From Inquilinus limosus (GTDB lineage Bacteria > Pseudomonadota > Alphaproteobacteria > DSM-16000 > Inquilinaceae), in NCBI RefSeq assembly GCF_002195995.1, contig NZ_NHON01000003.1, positions 62,001 through 126,000 of the forward strand: DNA of 64,000 nt, given 5' to 3'. Shown here in pieces: positions 40,801-49,634 of the stretch (positions are counted from its first letter, which is position 1; each line of letters opens with the position of its first letter). A program made the position numbers and the translations under genes. The notes beneath the pieces were generated by a model that was not told the DNA's origin, made no database searches, and saw only the letters and a program-made list of their open reading frames with translations.

Positions 40801-41577
40801 TCACCGCCCCTGCCAGCGCGGCGGGCGCTTTTCCTGGAAGGCGCGAACGCCCTCCTCCTGGTCCGCCGACCTCAGCGCCTCGACCAGGGCCGGCAGGCGC
40901 AGCGACTGGGCCTGTGCTGCGGTCAGGCCGGCCCCCGCCCGCACCATCTGCTTGATCGCCCGCACCGACAGCGGCGCGCAGGCCAGGATGTCGGCGACCC
41001 AGCGGTCGACCGCCGCATCCAGCCCCTCCGGCGCAGCCACCTCGTTGACCAGCCCCAGCCGCAGTGCCTCCTCCGCGCCGATGCGGCGACCGGTCAGCAG
41101 CAGGCCCATGGCCTGGACGTGGCTCAGCCGGCGCGGCAGCAGGGCGATGCCGCCATCCAGCGCCAGCCGGCCGACCCGCGGCTCCGGCAGGCCGAAGCTG
41201 GCGGATGCCGAGGCCACGACGATGTCGCAGCCCAGCACCATCTCCATGCCGCCGCCCAGGGCATGGCCGTTGACCCGGGCGATCACCGGGATGTCCAGCG
41301 TCTCGCGCAAAGCGATGCCGCCGAAGCCGCCGGGCCGCGGCGCCGCCCAGTACTCCAGCCCGCTGACGCCCGACCCGTCCTTCATGTCGGCGCCGGTGCA
41401 GAAGGCGCGGTCGCCGGCGCCGGTCAGGACCACGGCGCGGATGGCGCGATCCTTCTCGATCGCCTCCCAGATCCGGATCAGCTCCGCCTCGGTCGCCCGG
41501 TCGACCGCATTCATCCGGTCCGGCCGGTCGAGGGTGACGCGGGCGATCTCGCCCTCGACCGTGAAGCGCACCGTCAT
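40801..41577 (-). CDS. Enoyl-CoA hydratase/isomerase family protein
   Basis: A 258-residue crotonase-fold enzyme. FCTGADMKD and GHALGGGMEMVLGCDI form the oxyanion hole and CoA site, and SFGLPEPRVGRLALDGGIALL occupies the catalytic region. The first Glu (LPEP) is present; the second is replaced by Asp in LALDGG, so hydratase versus isomerase or hydrolase activity is uncertain. Its start overlaps the CoA-transferase stop (ATGA), so the two are coupled. Confidence 0.88.
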   Translation of the reverse strand: MTVRFTVEGEIARVTLDRPDRMNAVDRATEAELIRIWEAIEKDRAIRAVVLTGAGDRAFCTGADMKDGSGVSGLEYWAAPRPGGFGGIALRETLDIPVIARVNGHALGGGMEMVLGCDIVVASASASFGLPEPRVGRLALDGGIALLPRRLSHVQAMGLLLTGRRIGAEEALRLGLVNEVAAPEGLDAAVDRWVADILACAPLSVRAIKQMVRAGAGLTAAQAQSLRLPALVEALRSADQEEGVRAFQEKRPPRWQGR

Positions 41578-42761
41578 GACAGCACCCCCGCCTCGCGCAG
41601 CGCCCGGATCCGCGAGGCCGGGAAGCCGGCTTCGGCCAGCACCGCGTCGCCGTCGGCGCCCAGCGCCGGCGGGGCGTGGCGGATGCGGAAGGCCGACGGA
41701 TCCATGGTCAGCGGCGACCCGATCAGCGCCAGCGGGTCGCCCGGCTCATGCGACACGACGCTGCCATTGGCCTTGGTCTGCTCGTGCACCAGCGCGTCGG
41801 ACAGCTTGAGGACGGGGGCGCAGAGCAGATCCTGCTCGTCCAGCCGGGCCAGCCAATGCTCCGTGGTGTTGCCGGCGAAGCGCTCGCGGAACAGCGCCTG
41901 CAGCTCGGCCTTGTGCCTGACCTGGCCGGCGAAGTCGGCGGTGCGCGGGTCGGCCGACAGATCGGGCAGGCCCAGTGCTGTGCAGATGTCGCGCAGCGGA
42001 TTGGCCTTGAAGGCGCCGACCAGGACGACGGCGCCGTCGGTGGTTGGAAATGCGCCGGTCAGCGGATAGGCGCCCCAGCTGAAGTCGCGGCCACGCTGCA
42101 GCCACATCGCCGCTTCCTGCATCTGCATGGCGAGCATGGATTCGAACAGCGACACCGAGACCTGCTGGCCGCGGCCGGTCTTCTCCCGCTGCAGCAGCGC
42201 CAGCAGGATCGCCTGCACCAGATGCATGCCGGCGGAATAGTCGCACAGCGAGGTGGCGTAGATGGTCAGCGGCTCGTCGTCGTTGCATTTGCGCATCATC
42301 ACGCCGGACAGGGCCTGGGCCAGGATGTCCTGCCCGCCCTTGTAGGCCAGCGGCCCGGCCTGGCCGAAGCCGGAGCCGAAGGCGCAGATGATGCGCGGGT
42401 TGATCTCCGCCAGCCGGGCATAGCCGAAACCCATCCGCTCCATCACCCCGGCGCGGAAATTGTTCACGACGATGTCGGCGCCCCGGATCAGCTCGTAGAC
42501 GACCTGCTTGCCCTCGTCCTGGCGCAGGTCCAGGGCGATCGACCGCTTGTTGCGGTTGAGGCTGCGGAACACCGGGTTGTTCGGCCCGTCCGGATCGTCC
42601 GGGATCGAGCTGCGCGACAGGTCGCCGGCACCCGGCCGCTCGATCTTGATGACGTCGGCGCCGTAATCGGCCAGCACCTGGGTGGCGCTGGGGCCGAGCA
42701 TGACCTGGGAGAAGTCGATCACCCGGATGCCGGACAGCGGCTGCACTCCGTCGCTTTGCAT
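41574..42761 (-). CDS. Class III CoA-transferase (CaiB/BaiF family)
   Basis: A 395-residue protein. The family N-terminal block is GIRVIDFSQVMLGPSATQVLADYGADVIKIE, followed by NRNKRSIALDLR and GSGFGQAGPLAYKGGQDILAQA. The catalytic Asp expected of formyl-CoA transferases is probably in the GGQD segment. It moves CoA between carboxylic acids, thereby activating the substrate for the downstream hydratase. It lies 18 bases after the FAD oxidoreductase gene. Confidence 0.92.
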   Translation of the reverse strand: MQSDGVQPLSGIRVIDFSQVMLGPSATQVLADYGADVIKIERPGAGDLSRSSIPDDPDGPNNPVFRSLNRNKRSIALDLRQDEGKQVVYELIRGADIVVNNFRAGVMERMGFGYARLAEINPRIICAFGSGFGQAGPLAYKGGQDILAQALSGVMMRKCNDDEPLTIYATSLCDYSAGMHLVQAILLALLQREKTGRGQQVSVSLFESMLAMQMQEAAMWLQRGRDFSWGAYPLTGAFPTTDGAVVLVGAFKANPLRDICTALGLPDLSADPRTADFAGQVRHKAELQALFRERFAGNTTEHWLARLDEQDLLCAPVLKLSDALVHEQTKANGSVVSHEPGDPLALIGSPLTMDPSAFRIRHAPPALGADGDAVLAEAGFPASRIRALREAGVLS

Positions 42762-42779
42762 TCTGCTCGTGCCCCTTCC

Positions 42780-44135
42780 CTATTCCGCGGCTTCCGCCAC
42801 CTGCGCATTGGCCGCCGGCCGGTCGCCCGGATCGGCCCCCTGGGCCCGCAGCGTAGCCTGCAGCCGGGCGACGTCCACCCGGTCGACGGTAACGCCGGCC
42901 TGCAGCGCCAGCGCCGCCGCCACGCCCGCGGCCTCGCCCATCGCCATGCAGGGCGGGATCTCGCGCGAGATGCGCTGGGCGGCCGAGGTGGCGGAGTAGT
43001 GCCGGCCGGCGACCAGCAGCTGCGACACGTCGCGCGGCAGCAGCGACCGGTAGGGGGTGTAGTAGTCGCGGCCGCGGGCGACGCTGTCGGCGAAGTGGCG
43101 GCGCTGGGTCACATCCTCCTTCGACACGACATGGACGCCGTCCAGCAGGCGGGACTGGCGCACGCCGACCTGCGGCGCCACGTCGACGATGAAGGCGTTC
43201 TCGAAGCCGGGCATCTTCTCGCGGGCATAGGCGACCAGAGCGGCGATGCGGTCGCGGCCCTGGAAGTCGGCCCGGGTCAGGTCGTCGACCTTCAGCCCGT
43301 CGAAGCCGGCCATGTGCGGGCAGTTGCACCAGACCACGCCGGCCAGCGGCGTCTTCAGCCACCACTTGTCCCACGACCCGCCCATGATCCGCTTGGCCTC
43401 GCGGTCCAGCGCGGCGAAGGCCTCCGGCTCCTCATATTCGAAGCGCTCGGCCGCCGCGGTGTCGACGCCGCCGAGGCGGAACACGGTGGTGACGATGAAG
43501 GCGCCCTGGATGAAGGGCGCGCCGGCCGAGGCGGCGACGTCGAGATCGCCGGTGGCGTCGACCACCGCCGCCCCCATGATCGCCTGGCGGCCTTCCTTGC
43601 TGTCGCAGATCACGCCGGTGAGCCGCCCATCCTCGACGATGGCGCGGGAGAACCAGCTGTGCAGGCGCAGGTTGACCCCGGCCTCGCGCACCAGATCGTT
43701 GGCCACGCGCTTGTAGCCGTCGGGGTCGAAGGCGGCGGCGTAGCAGATCGGCTGCGGCTTGATGTGGGAGTGGAAGTCGAACACGCCCCAGCGCGACCAT
43801 TTCCGCCACATCGCCGGGTCGGACCGGCGGTCGGCCTCCGGCGGCGCGACGCACAGGCCGATCCGCTCCATCCGGTCGATCATCTCGCCGCACAGGCCGC
43901 GGACGCTGATCTCGTCGCCGTTGGACATGTCGTCCAGCACCAGGACCATGCCGCCCGAGGCCAGGCCGCCGAGATAGGCGTAGCGTTCGAGCAGGATCAC
44001 CGACAGGCCGTTGCGGGCGGCGGCCACGGCGGCGGAGATGCCGGCCGGCCCGCCGCCGACGACGACGAGGTCGGCGCGCGCCGCGACCGGGATCCGGCCT
44101 TCGGGTTCGACAATGGTGTCAGGCATCGTGGCCAT
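42780..44135 (-). CDS. FAD-dependent oxidoreductase
   Basis: A 451-residue flavoprotein of the FAD_oxidored (PF12831-like) family. LVVVGGGPAGISAAVAAARNGLSVILLERYAYLGG is the FAD-binding fold, followed by GGMVLVLDD. AAVVDATGDLDVAASAGAPF is the second FAD contact, and the C-terminal PPCMAMGEAAGVAAALALQ is the conserved cap. The electron donor is a small organic acid or aromatic intermediate, not deducible here. It is the first catabolic gene after the transporter genes. Confidence 0.88.
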   Translation of the reverse strand: MATMPDTIVEPEGRIPVAARADLVVVGGGPAGISAAVAAARNGLSVILLERYAYLGGLASGGMVLVLDDMSNGDEISVRGLCGEMIDRMERIGLCVAPPEADRRSDPAMWRKWSRWGVFDFHSHIKPQPICYAAAFDPDGYKRVANDLVREAGVNLRLHSWFSRAIVEDGRLTGVICDSKEGRQAIMGAAVVDATGDLDVAASAGAPFIQGAFIVTTVFRLGGVDTAAAERFEYEEPEAFAALDREAKRIMGGSWDKWWLKTPLAGVVWCNCPHMAGFDGLKVDDLTRADFQGRDRIAALVAYAREKMPGFENAFIVDVAPQVGVRQSRLLDGVHVVSKEDVTQRRHFADSVARGRDYYTPYRSLLPRDVSQLLVAGRHYSATSAAQRISREIPPCMAMGEAAGVAAALALQAGVTVDRVDVARLQATLRAQGADPGDRPAANAQVAEAAE

Positions 44136-44183
44136 GCTGATGGCTCCGCATTGAAGAGATCGGGGGTCGGGTCGCGCGCGGGG

Positions 44184-45041
44184 TCAGGCGGCGCGGACGT
44201 TCCATTTCAGGAAGCGATGCTCGGCCCAGCAGATCACGCCGAAGAAGCTGGCCGAGAACACCGAGCCGACGACGATGGTGGCGTAGAGCAGCGGCGAGTC
44301 GAAGTTGTAGGTGGCCTGGATGATCAGCGCGCCGATGCCCTTGGTGGCGCCGATCCATTCGCCGACGATGGCGCCGATCACGGCGGTCGATGCCGCGATC
44401 TTCAGGGCCGAGAACAGATAGGGCAGCGCGTTCTTCAGCCGCAGCTTGACGAACACCTCGCGCGGCGAGGCCGACAGGATGCGCATCAGCTCCAATTGCT
44501 GCGGGCTGACGTCGCGCAGGCCGCGGGTCATGTTGACCAGGGTCGGGAAGAAGCAGATCAGCGCCGCGATGGCGATCTTCGGCTCCATGCCGTTGCCCAG
44601 CAGCAGCACCAGGATCGGCGCCTTGGCCACCACCGGGATGGTGTTGATCATCACCGCCACCGGGAAGAACGCCTCCTCCAGCGTCCGCTTCCAGACGAAG
44701 GCGACCGCGATCAGGATCGCCGCGGCATTGCCCAGCAGGAAGCCCAGCAGCGCCTCGATCGCGGTCGGCACCAGGTTCGACAGCAGCATGCCGGATTTGG
44801 CGACCAGCACCTTGGCCACCGCGCTGGGCGCCGGGGCGATGAAGGGCTTGATGCCCAGCAGCGGCACCGCGATCTCCCACAGCACCAGGATCGCGGCCAC
44901 GGCCAGCACCGGCAGCAGCCGGCGGCGCCAGGCCAGGAAGCGCTGGGTGCCGGCGAAGGCGGCCTGGGCCTCGGCATCCTCGGCGAAGGCGCCGGACATG
45001 GCCAAGGTGGCGGTGGCAGTGTCGGTGGCGGGCGCGACCAT
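44184..45041 (-). CDS. ABC transporter permease (SsuC/TauC-like)
   Basis: A 285-residue permease from the ATG at 45041, which overlaps the ATPase stop. Six or so hydrophobic helices surround a cytoplasmic loop with the EAA-type segment ELMRILSASPREVFVKLRLKNALPYLFSALK. This matches the nitrate/sulfonate/taurine importer class. A 40-residue charged N-terminus precedes the first helix. Confidence 0.9.
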   Translation of the reverse strand: MVAPATDTATATLAMSGAFAEDAEAQAAFAGTQRFLAWRRRLLPVLAVAAILVLWEIAVPLLGIKPFIAPAPSAVAKVLVAKSGMLLSNLVPTAIEALLGFLLGNAAAILIAVAFVWKRTLEEAFFPVAVMINTIPVVAKAPILVLLLGNGMEPKIAIAALICFFPTLVNMTRGLRDVSPQQLELMRILSASPREVFVKLRLKNALPYLFSALKIAASTAVIGAIVGEWIGATKGIGALIIQATYNFDSPLLYATIVVGSVFSASFFGVICWAEHRFLKWNVRAA

Positions 45042-45865
45042 CAGCAGGCCTCCAGCACGCGCCGCAGCCGGGCGGCGAGGTCGACGAATTCCCGGGTCTC
45101 GCGCACCGGGATGCGGCGCGGCGACGGCAGATCGACCGGCACCAGCTCGCGTACCCGGCCCGGCCGGGCGGCCAGCAGCAGCACCTCCTGCCCCAGGAAC
45201 GCCGCCTCGTAGATCGAATGGGTGACGAAGAGGATGGTCGTGCCCGTCTCCTCCCACACCCGCAGCAGCTCCTCGTTCAGCCGGTCGCGGGTGATCTCGT
45301 CGAGCGCGCCGAACGGCTCGTCCATCAGCAGCAGCTTGGGGTCGTTGGCCAGCGCCCGGGCGATCGAGACGCGCTGGCGCATGCCGCCCGACAGCTCATG
45401 CGGAAAGGCGTTCTCCCAGCCGCCGAGGCCGACCAGTTGCAAGAGCTCACGCGGGCTGCGCTGGCCCGGGCGGGCCCGGCCGCCGCCGACCTCGAGCGGC
45501 AGCTCGACATTCTGCAGCGCCGTGCGCCAGGGCAGGAGCGCCGCATCCTGGAACACGAAGCCGATGTCGCGCCGCTCCCGCGCCGCCGAGGCGCTGCCGC
45601 CGAGCACGCGTACCGCGCCGCGTGTCGGCGGGATCAGGTCGGCCACCACCCGCAGCAGGGTGGACTTGCCGCAGCCGGACGGGCCCAGCAGGGTGACGAA
45701 GCCGCCGGGCCGCACCGACAGGTCGATGCCGTCCAGCGCGGTCACCGTGCCGCGCTCGGTGGTGAAGCGGACCGTCACCCGGTCCAGGCGGATGGCGGGC
45801 TCCGCGGCCGGTTCGGCGGCGGGCGGCTCGGCGCGGACCGCGCGGTCCAGGGCGATGGCGGGCAT
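45041..45865 (-). CDS. ABC transporter ATP-binding protein (SsuB/TauB-like)
   Basis: A 274-residue ATPase. Walker A is GPSGCGKST, the Q-loop is VFQDAALLPWRTALQNVELPLEV, the signature is LSGGMRQRVSIARA, Walker B is LLLMDEPFGALDEITR and the switch region is ILFVTHSIYEAAFLG. The LSGGM variant and ALLPW are characteristic of the SsuB/TauB/NrtD class. It energises the permease encoded next to it. Confidence 0.92.
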   Translation of the reverse strand: MPAIALDRAVRAEPPAAEPAAEPAIRLDRVTVRFTTERGTVTALDGIDLSVRPGGFVTLLGPSGCGKSTLLRVVADLIPPTRGAVRVLGGSASAARERRDIGFVFQDAALLPWRTALQNVELPLEVGGGRARPGQRSPRELLQLVGLGGWENAFPHELSGGMRQRVSIARALANDPKLLLMDEPFGALDEITRDRLNEELLRVWEETGTTILFVTHSIYEAAFLGQEVLLLAARPGRVRELVPVDLPSPRRIPVRETREFVDLAARLRRVLEAC

Positions 45866-45877
45866 GGGCGCCTCCCC

Positions 45878-46915
45878 TCAGCCGATCTTCGGGCGGTTGT
45901 CGCGGGTGGCGTCCAGCACCGCGGTGCTGATCACCGCGTCGATCGGCGGCGTGCCGGCGGAGAACTGGTCGAGCCCGGCATAGAGGTCGATCTGCTCCTG
46001 CCACACCGCGGGGTCGAAGCAGCCCCAGCCATCCTGCTTCGTCTTCTCGGTGAAGACGTAGTCGAGCAGGGTCTTGCAGGCCGCCATCTCGTCCTCGCGC
46101 ACCGCGTCCGGATATTCCTGCAGGAACAGGTCGACCGCCTGCTCCGGGTTCTGGCGGGCGTATTGCCAGCCGCGGCCGGCGGCGCGCAGGAAGCCGGCCA
46201 AGAGGTCGCCCTGGCCCTCGATCGTCTCGGCGGTGGCGTAATAGGGCATGGCGTAGAGCCGCACGCCCTGGTCCCACAACCGCATGGTGATCATGTCGGG
46301 GCCCAGCACCTTGAGCGCGGTGCGGTTGGTCTCCCACCCCGTGATGCAGTCGACCTGGCCGGTCAGCAGCGGCGACATGTCGGCGCCGATCACCACGACC
46401 TCGACATCGCCCTCGGCGATGTTGTGCTTGCGCAGCAGGGCCGACAGCAGGATCCGGCCGGTGGCCTGCACCCCGACCTTCTTGCCCACCATGTCCTGCG
46501 GCGCGCGCACCGGCGCGGCCGGCAGCGAGAAGAAGCTGTAGGGGTGCTGCTGCGCCCCGACGGCGAAGCATTTCACCGGTATGCCCTGCGATGCCGCCAG
46601 CAGCAGCGAGGGGCTGGAGGAGACCTGGCCGATCTCGAAGCGGCCGGAGGCGACGATGGCGACGCCATCGATGCTGGGCCCGCCCGGCTGGATCGCGAAA
46701 TCGATCTTCTCCTCCTCGAAATAGCCGAGGCGCTTGGCCACGATCTCGCCGAGCTGGTTGTCATTCGCCAGCCAGCCGAGCTGCATGTTGACGGTGCGGG
46801 TGCCGGTCGCGGCCCGCGCCAGGCCGGGGATCACCGTGGGACAGGCCAGCCCGCCGGCCAGCGCCAAGCCGGCCTTCAGCATGTGTCGCCGGCTGGCGGA
46901 GAGCGTCGTCGCCAT
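45878..46915 (-). CDS. ABC transporter substrate-binding protein (SsuA/NMT1-like)
   Basis: A 345-residue protein from the ATG at 46915 (AAGGAGAT upstream). The signal has a twin-arginine SRRHMLK motif and likely cleavage after ARA. The mature protein begins VNMQLGWLANDNQLGEIVAKRLGYFEEEKIDF, as in NMT1/THI5 and SsuA/TauA binding proteins, then shows VKCFAVGAQQHPYSFFSLP. The ligand may be a sulfonate, nitrile or pyrimidine-like compound. First gene of the operon, with the LysR gene divergent upstream. Confidence 0.88.
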   Translation of the reverse strand: MATTLSASRRHMLKAGLALAGGLACPTVIPGLARAATGTRTVNMQLGWLANDNQLGEIVAKRLGYFEEEKIDFAIQPGGPSIDGVAIVASGRFEIGQVSSSPSLLLAASQGIPVKCFAVGAQQHPYSFFSLPAAPVRAPQDMVGKKVGVQATGRILLSALLRKHNIAEGDVEVVVIGADMSPLLTGQVDCITGWETNRTALKVLGPDMITMRLWDQGVRLYAMPYYATAETIEGQGDLLAGFLRAAGRGWQYARQNPEQAVDLFLQEYPDAVREDEMAACKTLLDYVFTEKTKQDGWGCFDPAVWQEQIDLYAGLDQFSAGTPPIDAVISTAVLDATRDNRPKIG

Positions 46916-47079
46916 GAAGCCATCTCCTTCTTCGGGGTCGCGTTGGACCCGGAGCTTCCCTGCCGATGCGGCTCTTGGCGGTGTCGCTCGTCGTGGCTTC
47001 CTGGGGCGACGCGTCCGCGCTCGGATCGAGAACTTTAGGAGTGCTTCGGCGCGCTTCGGAAGAATAGAATTTCGCGCGA

Positions 47080-47102
47080 GGTGATGCCTTTTCGGCATCA
47101 CC
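47080..47102. promoter_or_regulatory. LysR-type operator (T-N11-A palindrome)
   Basis: GGTGATGCC and GGCATCACC, separated by TTTTC, form a perfect 9-bp inverted repeat. It contains T-N11-A at 47085-47097, the LysR-family consensus. It sits 30 bases before the LysR start and 165 bases before the divergent binding-protein gene, so it probably controls both. Confidence 0.6.
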
Positions 47103-47132
47103 CGGGGACGGGTTTTCGGGGGGACGACCGGC

Positions 47133-48062
47133 ATGCATGCGGTGGTGCTGCGCTATCTCGACCATGTCGCGCGGCTGGGGTCGATCCGGCGGGCGGCGGA
47201 GGCGCTGAACGTCGCCTCCTCCGCCGTCAACCGGCAGATCCTGAAGCTGGAGGCGGAGATGGGCGCGGCGCTGTTCGAGCGGCGCGGCAACGGCGTGCGC
47301 CTGACCCCGGCCGGCGAGCACCTGCTGCGCCATGCCCGGCACACGCTGGCGGAGTGGCAGCGCACCTGCAGCGACATCGCGGCATTGTCCGGCGACCTGC
47401 ATGGCGAGGTGCGGATCGTGGCGATCCCGTCGCTGCTGGTGCGGGTGGTGCCGCGGGCGATCGAGGCGGTGGCGGCGCAGCACCCGCACGTCACCTTCCG
47501 CGTCATCGACGCCGATCCGGCCGAGCATGTCGAGGAGATGCGGGCCGGCCGGCCCGACGTGGCGCTGCTGTTCATCGACCGGCGCCAGCGCAGCTATGAG
47601 CTGGCGGCCCGGCTGCGCACCGCGCTGGGCGCGATCATGCGGCCGGACCACCCGCTGGCCTCGCTGAGCGGCGTCACCCTGACGCAATGCGCCGACTACC
47701 CGGTGGTGATGCTGAACGATCCCTGGCTGCTGGATGCGGTGTCGGAGAGCGAGTTCATCCACAGCGGCGCCCAGTTCAGCGCCCGCATCCTGTCGAACTC
47801 GCTGACCGTGATGAAGGCGGCGATGCGCTCCGGCCTCGGCATCGGCTTCTTCACCCCGACGGGATTCGTCGACGAGATCCGCACCGGCGAGCTGGTCTGC
47901 GTACCGCTGATGGAGCCCGGGCTGGCGGGCAGCGAGATCGGGCTGTTCGTGCACCGCGACCGATCGGCGGCCCCGCACATCAAGGTGCTCGCGACCGAGC
48001 TGGGCCGGCAGTTGCAGAGCCTGGCGCAGGATATCGCGGCGACCGGGCGGCTGGGGGCATGA
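47133..48062 (+). CDS. LysR family transcriptional regulator
   Basis: A 309-residue regulator. The N-terminal winged helix reads LDHVARLGSIRRAAEALNVASSAVNRQILKLEAEMGAALFERRGNGVRLTPAG, giving a standard LysR helix-turn-helix at about 20-60. The periplasmic-binding-like effector domain covers about 90-295. It is divergent from the ABC transporter/CoA-transferase operon and likely activates it when the transported acid or its CoA-related intermediate accumulates. Confidence 0.92.
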   Translation: MHAVVLRYLDHVARLGSIRRAAEALNVASSAVNRQILKLEAEMGAALFERRGNGVRLTPAGEHLLRHARHTLAEWQRTCSDIAALSGDLHGEVRIVAIPSLLVRVVPRAIEAVAAQHPHVTFRVIDADPAEHVEEMRAGRPDVALLFIDRRQRSYELAARLRTALGAIMRPDHPLASLSGVTLTQCADYPVVMLNDPWLLDAVSESEFIHSGAQFSARILSNSLTVMKAAMRSGLGIGFFTPTGFVDEIRTGELVCVPLMEPGLAGSEIGLFVHRDRSAAPHIKVLATELGRQLQSLAQDIAATGRLGA

Positions 48063-48089
48063 GGAGTTCCGCCGCCGGCGGTCCCCGCG

Positions 48090-49301
48090 TCAGCCCTCCG
48101 TCGCGACGAAGGCGCGGCGGCCTTCCACCAGCGTGGCGACGACGTCGGGCTGCGGCGTCCCGCCCGCCCCGGGGTCGACCAGCAGCAGGTCGGCGCGGCG
48201 GCCGACCTCGATCCGTCCGCGATCGGCGAGCCCCAGCGCCTCGGCCGGGTTGGCGGCGACGAGGTCCCAGGCGCGCTCCAGCGGCAGCGTCCCCTCCCCC
48301 GCCAGGCGGAAGGCCGCGTGCAGCGGGGCCGGGTAGTAGTAGTCCGAGGTCAGGATGCTGCACAGGTCCGCGCCCACCAGCTCGGCCGCGGCGGGGTTGC
48401 CCGCCTTGTGGCTGCCGCCGCGCAGCACGTTGGGGCCGCCCATGACGACGTGCTCGCCCTGGGCCCGGGCGTCGGCGGCGACGGCGCGGGCCAGGGGGAA
48501 CTCCGCGATGCGCGCGCCCAGCGCCCGGTAGCGTGCCCGGGTTTCGAGATCGGCATCGTCATGGCTGAGCATCGGCACGCCGGCCGCGGTCGCCATGCCG
48601 GCGAGCGCGGCGACCGTGGCGTCGAGCTCGGCCGCGCGCTCCCCGACCCGGCGCATCAGCGCGCGGAACGCCTCGGTGGAGAGGCCGGTGCGTCCCGGGT
48701 AACGCGCCGCCTTCTCCGGGTTCGCCAGGTCCTCCTCGATATCGGCCAGGTGGTCGTTGAAGGCGACCACGCCGATGGTGCCGTCGGCGATCAGCGGCGC
48801 CACCTCCCCCAGGCCGTCATGGTTGTGCACCTCGAAGCGCAGATGCAGATGGGTGTCGCAGCGCAGGCGGCCGCGCAGCTCGCGCAGCGCCCCGGCCAGC
48901 GCCAGGAAGGTCTCGCGCCCGCGCAGCCCCGGCTCCCAGGAATAGGTGACGCCGTGCAGCGCCGTGGTGATGCCGAAGCCGGCCATGACCCGGTCCGCCT
49001 CGTCCAGCGCCAGCGCCGTCGGGAACCGCACGCCCGGCCGCGGCATCAGCGATCGCTCGAAGGCGTCGCCATGCAGGTCGACGATGCCCGGCAGCATCAG
49101 GCGGCCGCGGCCGTCGAGCCGGCCATCGGCGGCGCGGCCCTCCGAGCCCGCGATCTCGGCGATGCGCCCCGCCTCGATGCGGATCACCGCCTCCTCGAAG
49201 CGGCCATCGACCAGCGCGTGGGCGCCGACAATGGTCAGCGAGGGGGCCGGCCCGCGGGCCGGCGAGGGCATGGCAGCGAGGCCGGCCGTCCTGTCGTTCA
49301 T
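48090..49301 (-). CDS. PhnM-like amidohydrolase
   Basis: A 403-residue protein from the ATG at 49301. GIVDLHGDAFERSLMPRPGVRFPTALALDEADRVMAGFGITT closely follows the PhnM pattern (DLHxDxLERHxxPRPG). DTHLHLRFEVHN and MLSHDDADLE supply further metal ligands. PhnM is the pyrophosphatase acting on ribose methylphosphonate triphosphate in C-P lyase pathways. No other phn genes are nearby, so it may be an orphan paralogue with a different substrate. It is convergent with the LysR gene. Confidence 0.8.
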   Translation of the reverse strand: MNDRTAGLAAMPSPARGPAPSLTIVGAHALVDGRFEEAVIRIEAGRIAEIAGSEGRAADGRLDGRGRLMLPGIVDLHGDAFERSLMPRPGVRFPTALALDEADRVMAGFGITTALHGVTYSWEPGLRGRETFLALAGALRELRGRLRCDTHLHLRFEVHNHDGLGEVAPLIADGTIGVVAFNDHLADIEEDLANPEKAARYPGRTGLSTEAFRALMRRVGERAAELDATVAALAGMATAAGVPMLSHDDADLETRARYRALGARIAEFPLARAVAADARAQGEHVVMGGPNVLRGGSHKAGNPAAAELVGADLCSILTSDYYYPAPLHAAFRLAGEGTLPLERAWDLVAANPAEALGLADRGRIEVGRRADLLLVDPGAGGTPQPDVVATLVEGRRAFVATEG

Positions 49302-49349
49302 GATGGAACCTTCAAGCATGCGTGCACGGGCCCGGGGTGATGGCAGGCG

Positions 49350-49497
49350 CTCAGAGACCGCTTGGAAATGCGCTGGCGCGGCGGTCTGATGGCGGCTTCT
49401 CCGCTTCCGGTGCTCACGCACCAATGTGCGCTGCGCTCCGGTTCTCGAAACCACCACCAGCCGACTCACGCCAGCGCATTTCCAAACGGTCTCTCAG
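49350..49497. mobile_element. MITE-like element with 29-bp terminal inverted repeats
   Basis: 49350-49378 and 49469-49497 are inverted copies matching at 27 of 29 positions; their inner ends share TTGGAAATGCGCTGGCG. They enclose about 90 bases with no open frame of note. No obvious target duplication flanks the termini. It could be a MITE, a palindromic repeat or a structured RNA end. It lies in the 49302-49634 gap; nothing else clear is seen there. Confidence 0.45.
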
Positions 49498-49634
49498 ACT
49501 TAGCCCCTCCTTGTGGCAGCTTTCTTACAACCGATCGAGGCCGGCCTGGGATGCGGGCAAGGCAGTGCTGCGCCATCCGGAGGGCGCCCGGCATACACGC
49601 CCAGGAAGCGCCTGGGTCCGGGGGTGCTCCCCGA

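Noticed and set aside
41676-45212. Plus-strand open frame of 1178 codons
   Set aside because: It is antisense to the CoA-transferase, FAD oxidoreductase and permease genes, all of which have clear motifs.
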